Origin: Ligilactobacillus apodemi DSM 16634 = JCM 16172 | Lineage (GTDB): Bacteria > Bacillota > Bacilli > Lactobacillales > Lactobacillaceae | Reading direction: 5' to 3' | Assembly (NCBI RefSeq): GCF_001434405.1 | Contig: NZ_AZFT01000053.1 | Coordinates: 1 to 64,000 of the forward strand | Length of the DNA: 64,000 bases | Shown here: in pieces, positions 42,184 through 51,647 of the stretch | Layout of the letters: every line of letters starts with the position of its first letter | Numbering within the stretch: the stretch's first letter is position 1 | Notes under the pieces: generated by a model | Seen by the model: only the letters and a program-made list of their open reading frames with translations | Told to the model about the DNA's origin: nothing | The model's database searches: none | Translations under genes and position numbers: made by a program

Positions 42184-43233
42184 ATGAAAAAGCCAAAAAT
42201 TTTAGTTTTATGTGGCCTATTGTTCAGTTGTTTAGTAATTTTAACGGCATGTTCGTCTCAAAATACTACTAGTACAAAGACTACAACTAGTTCTAGTTCA
42301 ACGACGCAAAAAGCGACTGAGTATTATCAATCAGCTTTGTCGTATTTGGAATCTGGTGAAAACAAACAAGCTTATGATGAACTGAAAAAAATCAAAAATA
42401 TATCACAAGCAGATAAGAAGATCCAAGCATTAAAAAGCAATTTAAAATATTTATTAGCAGCTAAAAAGGCGGTCACAACGGCAGACTTGACCACAACGAA
42501 AACTAATTTAGATAAGTTAGCCAATGTGAAGACGCCAACTGCTTTAGTCAAACAAATTAAAGAAGTGACTAAGGAATATCAAGCGGTAAAACTGGCTAAA
42601 CATTACGCTGATGAAGTTGTGCAGTATTATAATGCGCAAAATTACACGGCTGCAGGTGGCAGTTTACAATCGCTTGAATCACTTTCCAGTAAGTATCAGG
42701 CTGTAGCAATGCTTCAAGAACAGTATGCCTCTTACAATGACAAGATTGCTAGTGCTCAAAGTAGCCAAGCTTCTAGCCAAAGTAGTAGTGCAGCGACGGC
42801 TACTAGTCAAGCGGAAAGTAGTTCAGCTACAAGTGTTGCAGAAAGTACTGATAGTAGTCAGGCACAAGCAAGTTCTAGTGCGGAAAATTATACCAATGCA
42901 CGTAATTCAAAAATCTTGAATTCTGAGTATAAAAAAGAAACTGGCAGTGAATTAAGCTCAGCCCCAACGGCAGCTGTGTCATCAATGTCAGCTAAAATGG
43001 ATAATCAAGCGGTCCTAAGTGCTTTTAGAAAGGCAACCGCGATCCCGCAAGAAGCAGGGGATCAGTACTATGTCCAAGATCTCGGCAATGATCTTTATCA
43101 AATCGAGATTCGCCATACAAGTTCAGCTGATCCACAAGTTTCAAACTTGAAAGGGATGTACCAATTTAACTTATCAAGTGGAGTCGCTCAAAAATTAAAC
43201 GAGGTCACCGGCCAATATGAGCGCCTCAATTAA
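42184..43233 (+). CDS. Ser-rich lipoprotein, function unknown
   Basis: Encodes 349 residues from ATG 42184 (GGGTGAAAGTT upstream). A signal peptide with lipobox LTAC (Cys about residue 25) is followed by a Thr/Ser linker, a helical region (about 40-180) with TPR-like AYDELKKIKNISQADKKI, a second Ser/Ala/Gln-rich low-complexity stretch (about 190-235) and a C-terminal globular domain (about 255-349, YYVQDLGNDLYQIEIRH). It should be lipid-anchored outside the membrane. I recognise no named family. It follows the YibE/F pair by 93 bp and precedes a DUF3899 gene. Confidence 0.75.
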   Translation: MKKPKILVLCGLLFSCLVILTACSSQNTTSTKTTTSSSSTTQKATEYYQSALSYLESGENKQAYDELKKIKNISQADKKIQALKSNLKYLLAAKKAVTTADLTTTKTNLDKLANVKTPTALVKQIKEVTKEYQAVKLAKHYADEVVQYYNAQNYTAAGGSLQSLESLSSKYQAVAMLQEQYASYNDKIASAQSSQASSQSSSAATATSQAESSSATSVAESTDSSQAQASSSAENYTNARNSKILNSEYKKETGSELSSAPTAAVSSMSAKMDNQAVLSAFRKATAIPQEAGDQYYVQDLGNDLYQIEIRHTSSADPQVSNLKGMYQFNLSSGVAQKLNEVTGQYERLN

Positions 43234-43256
43234 TGAATGGTGGTAACTAGTAGAAA

Positions 43257-43625
43257 ATGAAATTTGTAAAAGAACGCTTGTGGTTAAAAGGTGATCTGCT
43301 CATTATGGGCGTTGCCTTATTAGCTGCACTTGGTGGTATCATGTTAAAAAAGCAAGTCGTAGTGTCAGATACAGCATTTATGCTTGGGTTAGTCTTACTT
43401 TGTATCATGATGATCGATATCTTGTTACACGCTAACTTGTTAGCTGGCTGGTTTCAAAAGCAAAGAAAAGGCGAAAGTGATGAAGAGTTTGCTAAACGCA
43501 AGATCGATGTCAAACGCGTTGCTTCTGAAAAGAAAAATGGTCCGATCCATTTTGAAAGACTTGCGCTAAATTGCCTTGTTTTAGGGGGATATTTGATCAT
43601 CTTAGCCGTAGTGATCACGTTATAA
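43257..43625 (+). CDS. DUF3899 family membrane protein
   Basis: Encodes 122 residues with two N-terminal hydrophobic helices (about 12-30 and 36-60), a basic cytosolic loop (KQRKGESDEEFAKRKIDVKR) and a C-terminal helix (about 102-121). The pattern and the loop match DUF3899 proteins of lactobacilli, which have no assigned role. It lies 23 bp after the lipoprotein gene and a strong terminator follows, so YibE/F, lipoprotein and this gene may be one transcription unit. Confidence 0.72.
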   Translation: MKFVKERLWLKGDLLIMGVALLAALGGIMLKKQVVVSDTAFMLGLVLLCIMMIDILLHANLLAGWFQKQRKGESDEEFAKRKIDVKRVASEKKNGPIHFERLALNCLVLGGYLIILAVVITL

Positions 43626-43660
43626 AAAAGGAGATGCGTTTGTGCATCTCCTTTTTTATA
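43624..43660. terminator. Bidirectional terminator
   Basis: Perfect 14-bp arms AAAAAAGGAGATGC / GCATCTCCTTTTTT with a 6-base loop between converging genes. Confidence 0.9.
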
Positions 43661-44960
43661 AAATCAAACGATCATTTTTTATGTGGGCCGTAAATTCTTG
43701 GTAGTTAGGCTGAAAGACTTCTTGTTGGGAAGTTTTCCCCAACATTTCTTTAGGGAAAAAGAACCGTTCATCCCCTAATTCTTTGTCGGTGACAGCTTTA
43801 ACAAGTGCAGAAACTTCGGACAGTTCTTCTAGTTCACCGTTAGGCTCGATCAAATTGATCTTGGCTTTTGAGTCATAAAGTGCATAAGGCAAATTAAAGC
43901 TATCATTGATCGCGGTATAGTAATTAGCATCATAGCCTGAGTTGGTGACGAGCTCTTCTAGTTTAGGTAATAAACTATCTGTTTTAGGACTGATTTTGAC
44001 CGATTTAAGTGGTTTACGATCTAAGAAGCGCTGTGCTAGATCGCGTAAGATCGAGTCTTTTGCATGACGCCAACTTTCAAAACAAGTATTTAAGATCCCA
44101 TCATCAAGGCGTAAGTAGTCAGTAAGCGTAAAGTCTTGTTCAAAAAACGGTCGTAAGTAATCTGTTGCAAAATCAGCCGGTAATTTATCGTTAGCGTAAA
44201 GATCTTTAGCTCGTTTTAACAAGTGACTTAATAAAACTTCCATTGAGCGTGAAACGGGATGGAAATAGACTTGTTGATACATTTGTAAGCGACTGATGAT
44301 ATAATCTTCAACTGCATGCATACCACTGTATTCAAAGACGATCCCGTTTTTATTAGGGCGCATGACCCGTAAGATTCGCGTCAGATCAAAGGTGCCGTAA
44401 TTTGTACCAGTAAAGTAAGAATCACGTAAGAGATAGTCCATGCGATCCGCGTCAATTTGACTTGAGATCATTTGTACCACTTGGGGATTAGAATAAGTTT
44501 TTTGAATAACACTGGCAACCTTTGCTGGAAAGTCAGGGGCAACTTGGCGTAAAACTTGATTGATCTGCGTCTCAGGTGAAGTGATGATCATCTGGGTCAT
44601 TTCTTCGTGGTCGGTTTCAAAGATGTGCTCAAATGTGTGCGAATAGGCACCGTGTCCAACATCATGGAGTAAAGCCGCACAAAGAGCAACGAGGCGTTCA
44701 TTATCGTCCCAACCGCCGTCACCAGGAGTTTTAGTGGCATAGTTACGTGAAAAAAGGTCACAGATCCTTCTAGTGATCTCGTAAACCCCAACTGAGTGAG
44801 TGAAGCGCGTGTGTTCTGCACTGTGGAAAGTATAGTTGGTCGTCCCAAGTTGTTTGATCCGCCGTAAACGTTGGAACTCGCGAGTATTAATGAGATCTAA
44901 GATCACTTGATGTTTGATGTAAATATAATCATGGATCGGGTCACGGAGTACTTTTTCCAT
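43656..44960 (-). CDS. HD-domain phosphohydrolase (YwfO/dGTPase-like)
   Basis: Encodes 434 residues from ATG 44960. The HD metal site is visible: H of HTRFTHSVG, the HD pair in LLHDVGHGAYSHTFEH and the Asp of DADRMDYLLRD. It resembles dNTP or phosphonucleoside triphosphohydrolases such as Bacillus YwfO. The start is odd: ATG 44960 has no ribosome site, while a perfect AAGGAGG at 45008-45002 lies eight bases before an in-frame ATC at 44993, so eleven more residues may be made. The open frame up to 45113 overlaps the divergent gene and is unlikely to be used. Confidence 0.88.
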   Translation of the reverse strand: MEKVLRDPIHDYIYIKHQVILDLINTREFQRLRRIKQLGTTNYTFHSAEHTRFTHSVGVYEITRRICDLFSRNYATKTPGDGGWDDNERLVALCAALLHDVGHGAYSHTFEHIFETDHEEMTQMIITSPETQINQVLRQVAPDFPAKVASVIQKTYSNPQVVQMISSQIDADRMDYLLRDSYFTGTNYGTFDLTRILRVMRPNKNGIVFEYSGMHAVEDYIISRLQMYQQVYFHPVSRSMEVLLSHLLKRAKDLYANDKLPADFATDYLRPFFEQDFTLTDYLRLDDGILNTCFESWRHAKDSILRDLAQRFLDRKPLKSVKISPKTDSLLPKLEELVTNSGYDANYYTAINDSFNLPYALYDSKAKINLIEPNGELEELSEVSALVKAVTDKELGDERFFFPKEMLGKTSQQEVFQPNYQEFTAHIKNDRLIL

Positions 44961-45101
44961 TGGAAGTAAATCTGGTGTATAATATTGGGCGATAGTAAAG
45001 ACCTCCTTATCGCAATTATTGTCTGCTTTTAGTATAACTTTTAAGCCACTAATTGTACATGTTAGAAGGTCTAAAGTAAATAAGATAAATGGGGTAATAT
45101 T

Positions 45102-45518
45102 TTGACGATGCAAACGCCAGTGACAGTAGAGCTAAAAACGAGTCAATTACAAGATGATAAACTAGAAGAATTTGAGTTACATGAAACTGGGACGCTAACG
45201 CAAAAAAATGATAATTTATATTTACGTTATGTGGAATCCAAAAATCAAGCCCAAACAACATTAAAAATCAAAGCAGATGAGTTGATGTTGACACGCCGCC
45301 AAAAAGAACTTGAATTGCAATTAGTTTTAAGAGTGGGTGAAAAGACCAATGCGAAGTATAAAACCGCATATGGCACAATCTTTTTAACGGCAAGTTGCCA
45401 AAAATATGTCTTAGAAAAAGATGGTCAAGCAAGTGGTGTTTTAAAGGTCGCATATGAGCTTTATTCCGAGGATGATTTACTCGGGAAATATAAATTAGAA
45501 TTGCAATTCAAGCCTTAA
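45102..45518 (+). CDS. DUF1934 family beta-barrel protein (YwiB-like)
   Basis: Encodes 138 residues starting at TTG 45102 (GGGG seven bases upstream) or ATG 45108. The sequence is all beta (YLRYVESKNQAQTTLKIKADELMLTR, YELYSEDDLLGKYKLELQFKP), like the calycin-type DUF1934 proteins. Function is unknown. It lies just before rpoE, as does ywiB-type DNA in other Firmicutes, and is divergent from the HD gene. Confidence 0.82.
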   Translation: MTMQTPVTVELKTSQLQDDKLEEFELHETGTLTQKNDNLYLRYVESKNQAQTTLKIKADELMLTRRQKELELQLVLRVGEKTNAKYKTAYGTIFLTASCQKYVLEKDGQASGVLKVAYELYSEDDLLGKYKLELQFKP

Positions 45519-45562
45519 TATTGTAAGATGAAGAGTAAACTGTGGAAAGGACGTGTACCAGT

Positions 45563-46138
45563 TTGGAGCTAGAAAAATTCAAAGATGCTAACCGCAATGA
45601 ATTATCAATGGTCGAAGTTGCACACGCGATTTTAAGTCAAAAAGGCGATGTGATGGCTTTTGCTGATTTAACTAACGCAATTCAAGAATATCTTGGTAAA
45701 AGTGATCAAGAGATTCGTGACCGCTTAGCACAATTTTATACAGATTTAAACGTCGATGGTAGTTTTATCTCATTAGGTGATAATCTCTGGGGCTTACGTT
45801 CATGGTATCCATTTGAATCGATCGATGAAGCACTTGTACATTCAGAAGATGAAGAAGAAGAAAATCGTCCGCGCAAGAAACGCAAGAAAGTCAATGCGTT
45901 CTTGGCTGATGCAGCTGACGATGATGATGTCATCGATTACAACGACGACGATCCAGAAGACGTTGATTTAGATGAAGAATACGATGACGAAGAAGATGAT
46001 GATGAAGATCATGAATTGAAAGCTTACAGCAAAGATTTGAGCGATATTGATGATCCTGATGAAGACGACGATGATCTTCCTGATGGAATTGAAGGGCAAT
46101 TAACTGAATTATCAGAAGATGATTTAGAAGATGAATAA
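45563..46138 (+). CDS. rpoE: DNA-directed RNA polymerase delta subunit
   Basis: Encodes 191 residues from TTG 45563 with AAAGG about 11 bases upstream; GTG 45542 would include the ribosome site. The N-terminal HARE domain (about 5-95) contains ELSMVEVAHAIL and IRDRLAQFYTDLNVDGSF, then a basic patch RPRKKRKK, then a tail of about 80 residues that are mostly Asp and Glu. Delta lowers non-specific RNA polymerase binding and helps recycling, working alongside HelD, also encoded here. pyrG follows, as in Bacillus. Confidence 0.94.
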   Translation: MELEKFKDANRNELSMVEVAHAILSQKGDVMAFADLTNAIQEYLGKSDQEIRDRLAQFYTDLNVDGSFISLGDNLWGLRSWYPFESIDEALVHSEDEEEENRPRKKRKKVNAFLADAADDDDVIDYNDDDPEDVDLDEEYDDEEDDDEDHELKAYSKDLSDIDDPDEDDDDLPDGIEGQLTELSEDDLEDE

Positions 46139-46145
46139 TTTGCCC

Positions 46146-46268
46146 TTGACCTTTTACATTGATTTATGTAAAATTCAATATGGGCGCTTCACTTATATGT
46201 GAAGTCAGTTGTACGGCAAGACAAGCTCCCTATTCTAGTGGTTGAATAGGGAGCTTGTTATTTTTGTT
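46146..46268 (+). promoter_or_regulatory. pyrG promoter and CTP-responsive attenuator
   Basis: TTGACC and TAAAAT are 17 bases apart and the transcript is predicted to start with GGGC at 46182-46185. A hairpin (CTTCAC / GTGAAG) follows, then a terminator with 15-bp perfect arms (46221-46235 and 46244-46258) and a T-rich tail. The 5' arm contains GCTCCCTATTC, a pyrimidine-rich target for a poly-G 5' end. This is the architecture of Bacillus pyrG reiterative-transcription attenuation. Confidence 0.85.
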
Positions 46269-46270
46269 AG

Positions 46271-47908
<1,638 letters not shown>

Positions 47909-47921
47909 ACTATTTGAATTT

Positions 47922-47966
47922 AAACACTCTAGTTTGGTTCTCAAGCCAAATTAGGGTGTTTTTTTG
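47922..47966 (+). terminator. Terminator of pyrG
   Basis: AACACTCTAGTTTGG pairs with CCAAATTAGGGTGTT, with two mismatched positions, and a T7 run follows. Confidence 0.85.
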
Positions 47967-48002
47967 TCGGGAATTTAGCGCAAAATACTTTTAAATATTG
48001 AT

Positions 48003-48031
48003 TTGAAGATCTGGTTTGGCAGTAGTATGAT
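48003..48031 (+). promoter_or_regulatory. Probable promoter of the accessory sugar-sensing locus
   Basis: TTGAAG at 48003-48008 and TATGAT at 48026-48031 are separated by 17 bases, 43 bp before the lipoprotein gene. Confidence 0.5.
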
Positions 48032-48074
48032 CACCGTAGAGATCGTTAAGATAACACAAATGAGATGAGTGAAT

Positions 48075-48494
48075 ATGGGCAAAAATAAGTTGAGCTTGTG
48101 GCTTTTAGTCGTGGTAATTAGTGGGATAAGTGGTTGTTCTGCTAGTGAGCATGTTACAAAGGTCAAAAGTAGTTCTAAAAGTGCAAAGATATTTAAACTT
48201 AAGCCAGAAGATCAAAAAAAAGAAGCAAATATCAAAGATCTGTATGCCAAAAATGGAATAAAAATCGAAATCAGTGCCTTTCGGGACGGCTATCAAATAA
48301 CGCCGAGCACCGTTTCTTTGTTGGAAAATTTGCGTAATAACGATCAGAATGGCTATATTCACAACACGCTGATCCCGATTTCACAAAATATCAGTCAAGT
48401 TAGTGGTGCTAAGCTTTACGTCAAAGCTAACGACCCTAATAGTGTGTTATTAGCGATATGTGTGAAAGGAAAATGTAGTTATCGTTTGTACTAG
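48075..48494 (+). CDS. Small lipoprotein, function unknown
   Basis: Encodes 139 residues from ATG 48075; a GTG at 48069 is in frame. A short signal peptide ends in the lipobox ISGC, followed by a Ser/Lys linker and a globular part of about 100 residues (SAFRDGYQITPSTVSLLENL, VSGAKLYVKANDPNSVLLAICVKGKC). I do not recognise a family. It is the first gene of the accessory locus and is followed 73 bp later by the binding-protein gene, so an extracellular role in sugar sensing is possible but unproven. Confidence 0.6.
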   Translation: MGKNKLSLWLLVVVISGISGCSASEHVTKVKSSSKSAKIFKLKPEDQKKEANIKDLYAKNGIKIEISAFRDGYQITPSTVSLLENLRNNDQNGYIHNTLIPISQNISQVSGAKLYVKANDPNSVLLAICVKGKCSYRLY

Positions 48495-48567
48495 TGAGTT
48501 AAAGTCCGTTGTTCGAACTTGAAAAGTGACTCGAAGAATTGATTTGCCTATGGGGTAGGTGAAGCAG

Positions 48568-49526
48568 ATGAATAAGAAAAAATGGTTGTTTTTCTTAAAT
48601 GGTGGGGCTTTAGTGCTTGCCTTGGTGGTTTATCTGGGGAGTAATTGGGTCTTACAAAATGATGGCCGGCTACGGGTCGGTGCGACATATATGACAATGA
48701 ATAATTCTTTTTATCAGGTGTTAAATGAAGAGATAAAAAAAGATGTAACCAAACGTAATGGAATTTTAGAGACGCGCGATCCAGCCTTAAGTGTTGCCAA
48801 ACAGTGTGAGCAAGTTGAAGCATTTATTCAAAAAAAGTGGATGTGATCATTATTAATCCGGTCGATGGTAACAACTCACGCCTGATTAAGGTGCTTAAAC
48901 AAGCACATGCCGCAGGAATAAAAATAGTTGTGGTCGATAGTCAATTAAAAACAAGTCGTTTCGTTGATTGTACGATTATGTCGGATAACTACCAAGCGGG
49001 TGTTTTATGTGCTAAAGATCTGAAAAGTAAAAAAGCAAGTGCTCAGATTTTATTGCTAGATCATAAAGGTGCTCTTTCGGCTCGTGATCGCATTAGAGGA
49101 TTTACAGATATGCTAAAAGACGATCCAAACTACAAGATCGTCGGAACTTTAGATACTCAAGGACAAGTTGAGATCTCAATGCCTCAAGTTGAAAAATTTA
49201 TCTCCCAAGGGACATCATTTGACACCGTTATGTCGTTAAATGATCAAAGTGCCATCGGAATGCTAGCAGCATTGGAAGCGAAAAAAGTCTCTCATCAAGT
49301 TTTGGTATATAGTGTTGATGGTTCGGATAATTTCAGGCGAATCATGGCAACAGATCCAAATGCGAGTGCAACTGCGGCTCAATCTCCCACAAAAATAGGT
49401 GCGCTAGCGGTCACTAATAGTTATGCGCTAATAGCCAATAAAAAAGTTCCGCGTAAAATTTTGATCCCAGTTTACCTAATAATCCAAGCTAACATGGCTC
49501 AATTTGAAAGTGGATGGTCGCTATGA
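48568..49526 (+). CDS. RbsB-like sugar-binding sensor protein, split by a -1 frameshift
   Basis: Two overlapping frames together encode about 319 residues. The first (48568-48846) gives a membrane anchor (about 6-28) and the start of a periplasmic-binding-protein type 1 fold; the second, from 48837, continues exactly where the first leaves off (VDVIIINPVDGNNSRLI, GIKIVVVDSQ, SLNDQSAIGMLAALEAK). The junction is the heptamer A AAA AAG at 48831-48837, the dnaX-type slippery sequence, in the correct phase. It may be recoded, or be a homopolymer error or pseudogene. There is no lipobox; it is tethered by its N-terminal helix and probably presents ligand to the adjacent kinase. Confidence 0.7.
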
Positions 49527-50779
49527 ATAAGTTGAAAAATATTAGGTATGCGCGCCAAGCGTTGATCACTATAAATTTTATTGCAATTTTGTTTTATGCT
49601 GCGATCTATCTTTATGCGACTAAGGCGATCATTTTGCAAAATAAGGGAGATACGTTATTAGAACAGATAAGTATGATCCCTAATGATCCGCAAGTCATAT
49701 TTGTGAAAAGTGTGATCTTATATGGTTTGCTTATCGGTGTAATCTATTGGCGCAGTCAATTATTGCCAAAACAAAAAAAGTTAGATAAGTATTTAATTGC
49801 TTTAGAAATTGGGCTAGCTATTTGGATCTTTAGGACCTTGCAAGCTGCATATAATGGTTTATTTTTGTTAGTTTTTGCGGATATCTTTTTTAGTACAAAA
49901 GATCTTTACAGTTTAAAAACTAAGAGTTATTGGATCATGCCGATCATAGTTTGCTTTAGCTTAATTGCCTTGTCGAGTTACGATTTGATCAAGTTGCTTA
50001 TTAAATCCCCCGATATTAATGCCTATTTATTTATATATCCTTTGTTTATTCAAAATATTTTACTGTTTATTAAAAATTTACTTTATGTAGCTAATATGGT
50101 GATTTTCACCCTTTCTTTGATAACTTATATCATCTATTCAACTAATGAAAAACGAAATATTGAAGAAGAGTTACGCATGGTGGCACAAACTAACACCGAA
50201 TTAAAACGTTACATTGCAGTTACTGAAAAAATTGCAGAAGACCGCGAACGTAAACGGATTGCTCGCGAGATTCATGATACGCTAGGGCATGCTTTAACAG
50301 GAATCTCGGCCGGAATTGATGCTGTTAAAGTTTTGTTGCAGATCAACCCCAAACAAGCAAATGAACAACTAGATAATATTTCACTTGTTGTGCGTGAAGG
50401 TATTCAAGATGTGCGTGGTTCGCTCAATAAATTACGACCAGGTGCATTAGAGCAGAGTAGTTTACAGGAAGCTTTGGCGAAAATGATCGCAGAGTTTGGA
50501 GAAGTTTCGCAAGTTGAGATCGAGTTTAACTTTTCTTGGGGTGAGGTGGACTTAGAAAAGACAACGGAAGATACGATTTTTAGATTGATCGAAGAATCGC
50601 TAACTAATTCGGTACGCCACGGTAAAGCTAAAAAAATAGTGATTACTTTTTATCAAGTAACTGATTATTACATCACGATCCAAGATGATGGAATCGGTAG
50701 TTATCAAGTGAAATTTCAATTGTTACCCGATGTTTCAATTGGTTATTGGGATGACTTTAAAGAAAGATTCGGTTTTTAA
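49523..50779 (+). CDS. Sensor histidine kinase (HisKA_3 type), C-terminally truncated
   Basis: Encodes 418 residues from ATG 49523, overlapping the previous stop by four bases. About six membrane helices (1-210) precede a coiled linker, a HisKA_3 dimerisation helix with the phospho-acceptor His251 in AREIHDTLGHAL, and an HATPase domain with N-box EESLTNSVRHG and G1 box DDGIGS. After SYQVK the expected G2 box and final strands are missing; instead 22 unrelated residues starting FQLLPD end the protein. ATP binding is therefore doubtful. No response regulator gene follows. Confidence 0.78.
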   Translation: MNKLKNIRYARQALITINFIAILFYAAIYLYATKAIILQNKGDTLLEQISMIPNDPQVIFVKSVILYGLLIGVIYWRSQLLPKQKKLDKYLIALEIGLAIWIFRTLQAAYNGLFLLVFADIFFSTKDLYSLKTKSYWIMPIIVCFSLIALSSYDLIKLLIKSPDINAYLFIYPLFIQNILLFIKNLLYVANMVIFTLSLITYIIYSTNEKRNIEEELRMVAQTNTELKRYIAVTEKIAEDRERKRIAREIHDTLGHALTGISAGIDAVKVLLQINPKQANEQLDNISLVVREGIQDVRGSLNKLRPGALEQSSLQEALAKMIAEFGEVSQVEIEFNFSWGEVDLEKTTEDTIFRLIEESLTNSVRHGKAKKIVITFYQVTDYYITIQDDGIGSYQVKFQLLPDVSIGYWDDFKERFGF

Positions 50780-50794
50780 AAGGAGTTGATAAAA

Positions 50795-51646
50795 ATGACG
50801 ATCAGTTGGCTTCAAGCCGCACTTTTGGGGTTATTTGCCTGTTTAGCTTCCATGCCAGGGATGGGTGGAACGACGATCGGCAATTATACTTTAGGACGTC
50901 CATTAGTTGGTGGATTAGTTTGTGGCTTGATTTTAGGTGATTTAAAGACTGGGATCATGTGTGGTGTGGCCATGCAATTGGTTTATATTGCCTTAGTTAC
51001 ACCAGGTGGGACTGTTTCAGCTGATGTTCGTGCAGTGTCTTATATTGGAATTCCCTTAGCAATGGTCGCCGTCCATGCACAAGGATTAGTGGCAACTTCA
51101 GCCGGGGCTGCAAACTTAGCTAAATCAATGGGAACTTTAGTTGGAACAATTGGAACTGTTCTATTTTACGGCACTGCAACGCTGAATCTTGTTTGGCAAC
51201 ATATGGGTTGGACTGCCGTTGAAAAGGGAAATTTTAAGAAGTTATACCAAGTTGATTGGGGGTGGCCTTGGCTGTCACACTTAGTTTTCTCTTTTTTACC
51301 AACGCTTATCATGTGTAAATTAGGAGCTAGTGCAGTAACTGCCTTAAAAATTGCCTTACCAATGGATGGGATCCCGATGAAAACACTATTTACGGTTGGT
51401 GCATTGCTTCCATGTGTAGGAATCGCGATTTTATTAAAACAAATCGTAACTTCAGTCCTAGATTTTGTACCGTTCTTTGTTGGCTTTACGTTAGCAGCTT
51501 CATTGCAATTAAATTTAGTCGCTTGTGCAGTTATTTCGTTGATTTTTGCGCTGTTATTTTATGAAGGTGATATGGCTAAATTAGCTAAAGCTGCGGGTGG
51601 TCTTGCTACCACAGATTTTGATGATGAAGATGAGGAGGATATCTAA
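50795..51646 (+). CDS. PTS mannose/fructose/sorbose family IIC component
   Basis: Encodes 283 residues from ATG 50795 (AAGGAG nine bases upstream). A polytopic membrane protein of EII-Sor type, with GRPLVGGLVCGLILGDLKTGI and MQLVYIALVTPGG in the first third and an acidic C-terminal tail (DFDDEDEEDI). IIC and IID together form the sugar channel. The IIA and IIB phosphotransfer components that normally accompany them are absent from the locus. Confidence 0.92.
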   Translation: MTISWLQAALLGLFACLASMPGMGGTTIGNYTLGRPLVGGLVCGLILGDLKTGIMCGVAMQLVYIALVTPGGTVSADVRAVSYIGIPLAMVAVHAQGLVATSAGAANLAKSMGTLVGTIGTVLFYGTATLNLVWQHMGWTAVEKGNFKKLYQVDWGWPWLSHLVFSFLPTLIMCKLGASAVTALKIALPMDGIPMKTLFTVGALLPCVGIAILLKQIVTSVLDFVPFFVGFTLAASLQLNLVACAVISLIFALLFYEGDMAKLAKAAGGLATTDFDDEDEEDI

Positions 51647-51647
51647 G

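Noticed and set aside
42725-42919. 64-codon ORF inside the Ser-rich region of the lipoprotein gene
   Set aside because: It is an out-of-frame product of a repetitive low-complexity segment in a gene with clear signal peptide and lipobox.
45102-45113. Longer N-terminus for the HD hydrolase from 45113
   Set aside because: It would overlap the divergent DUF1934 gene, cover its own promoter and SD, and add residues that do not resemble the family.
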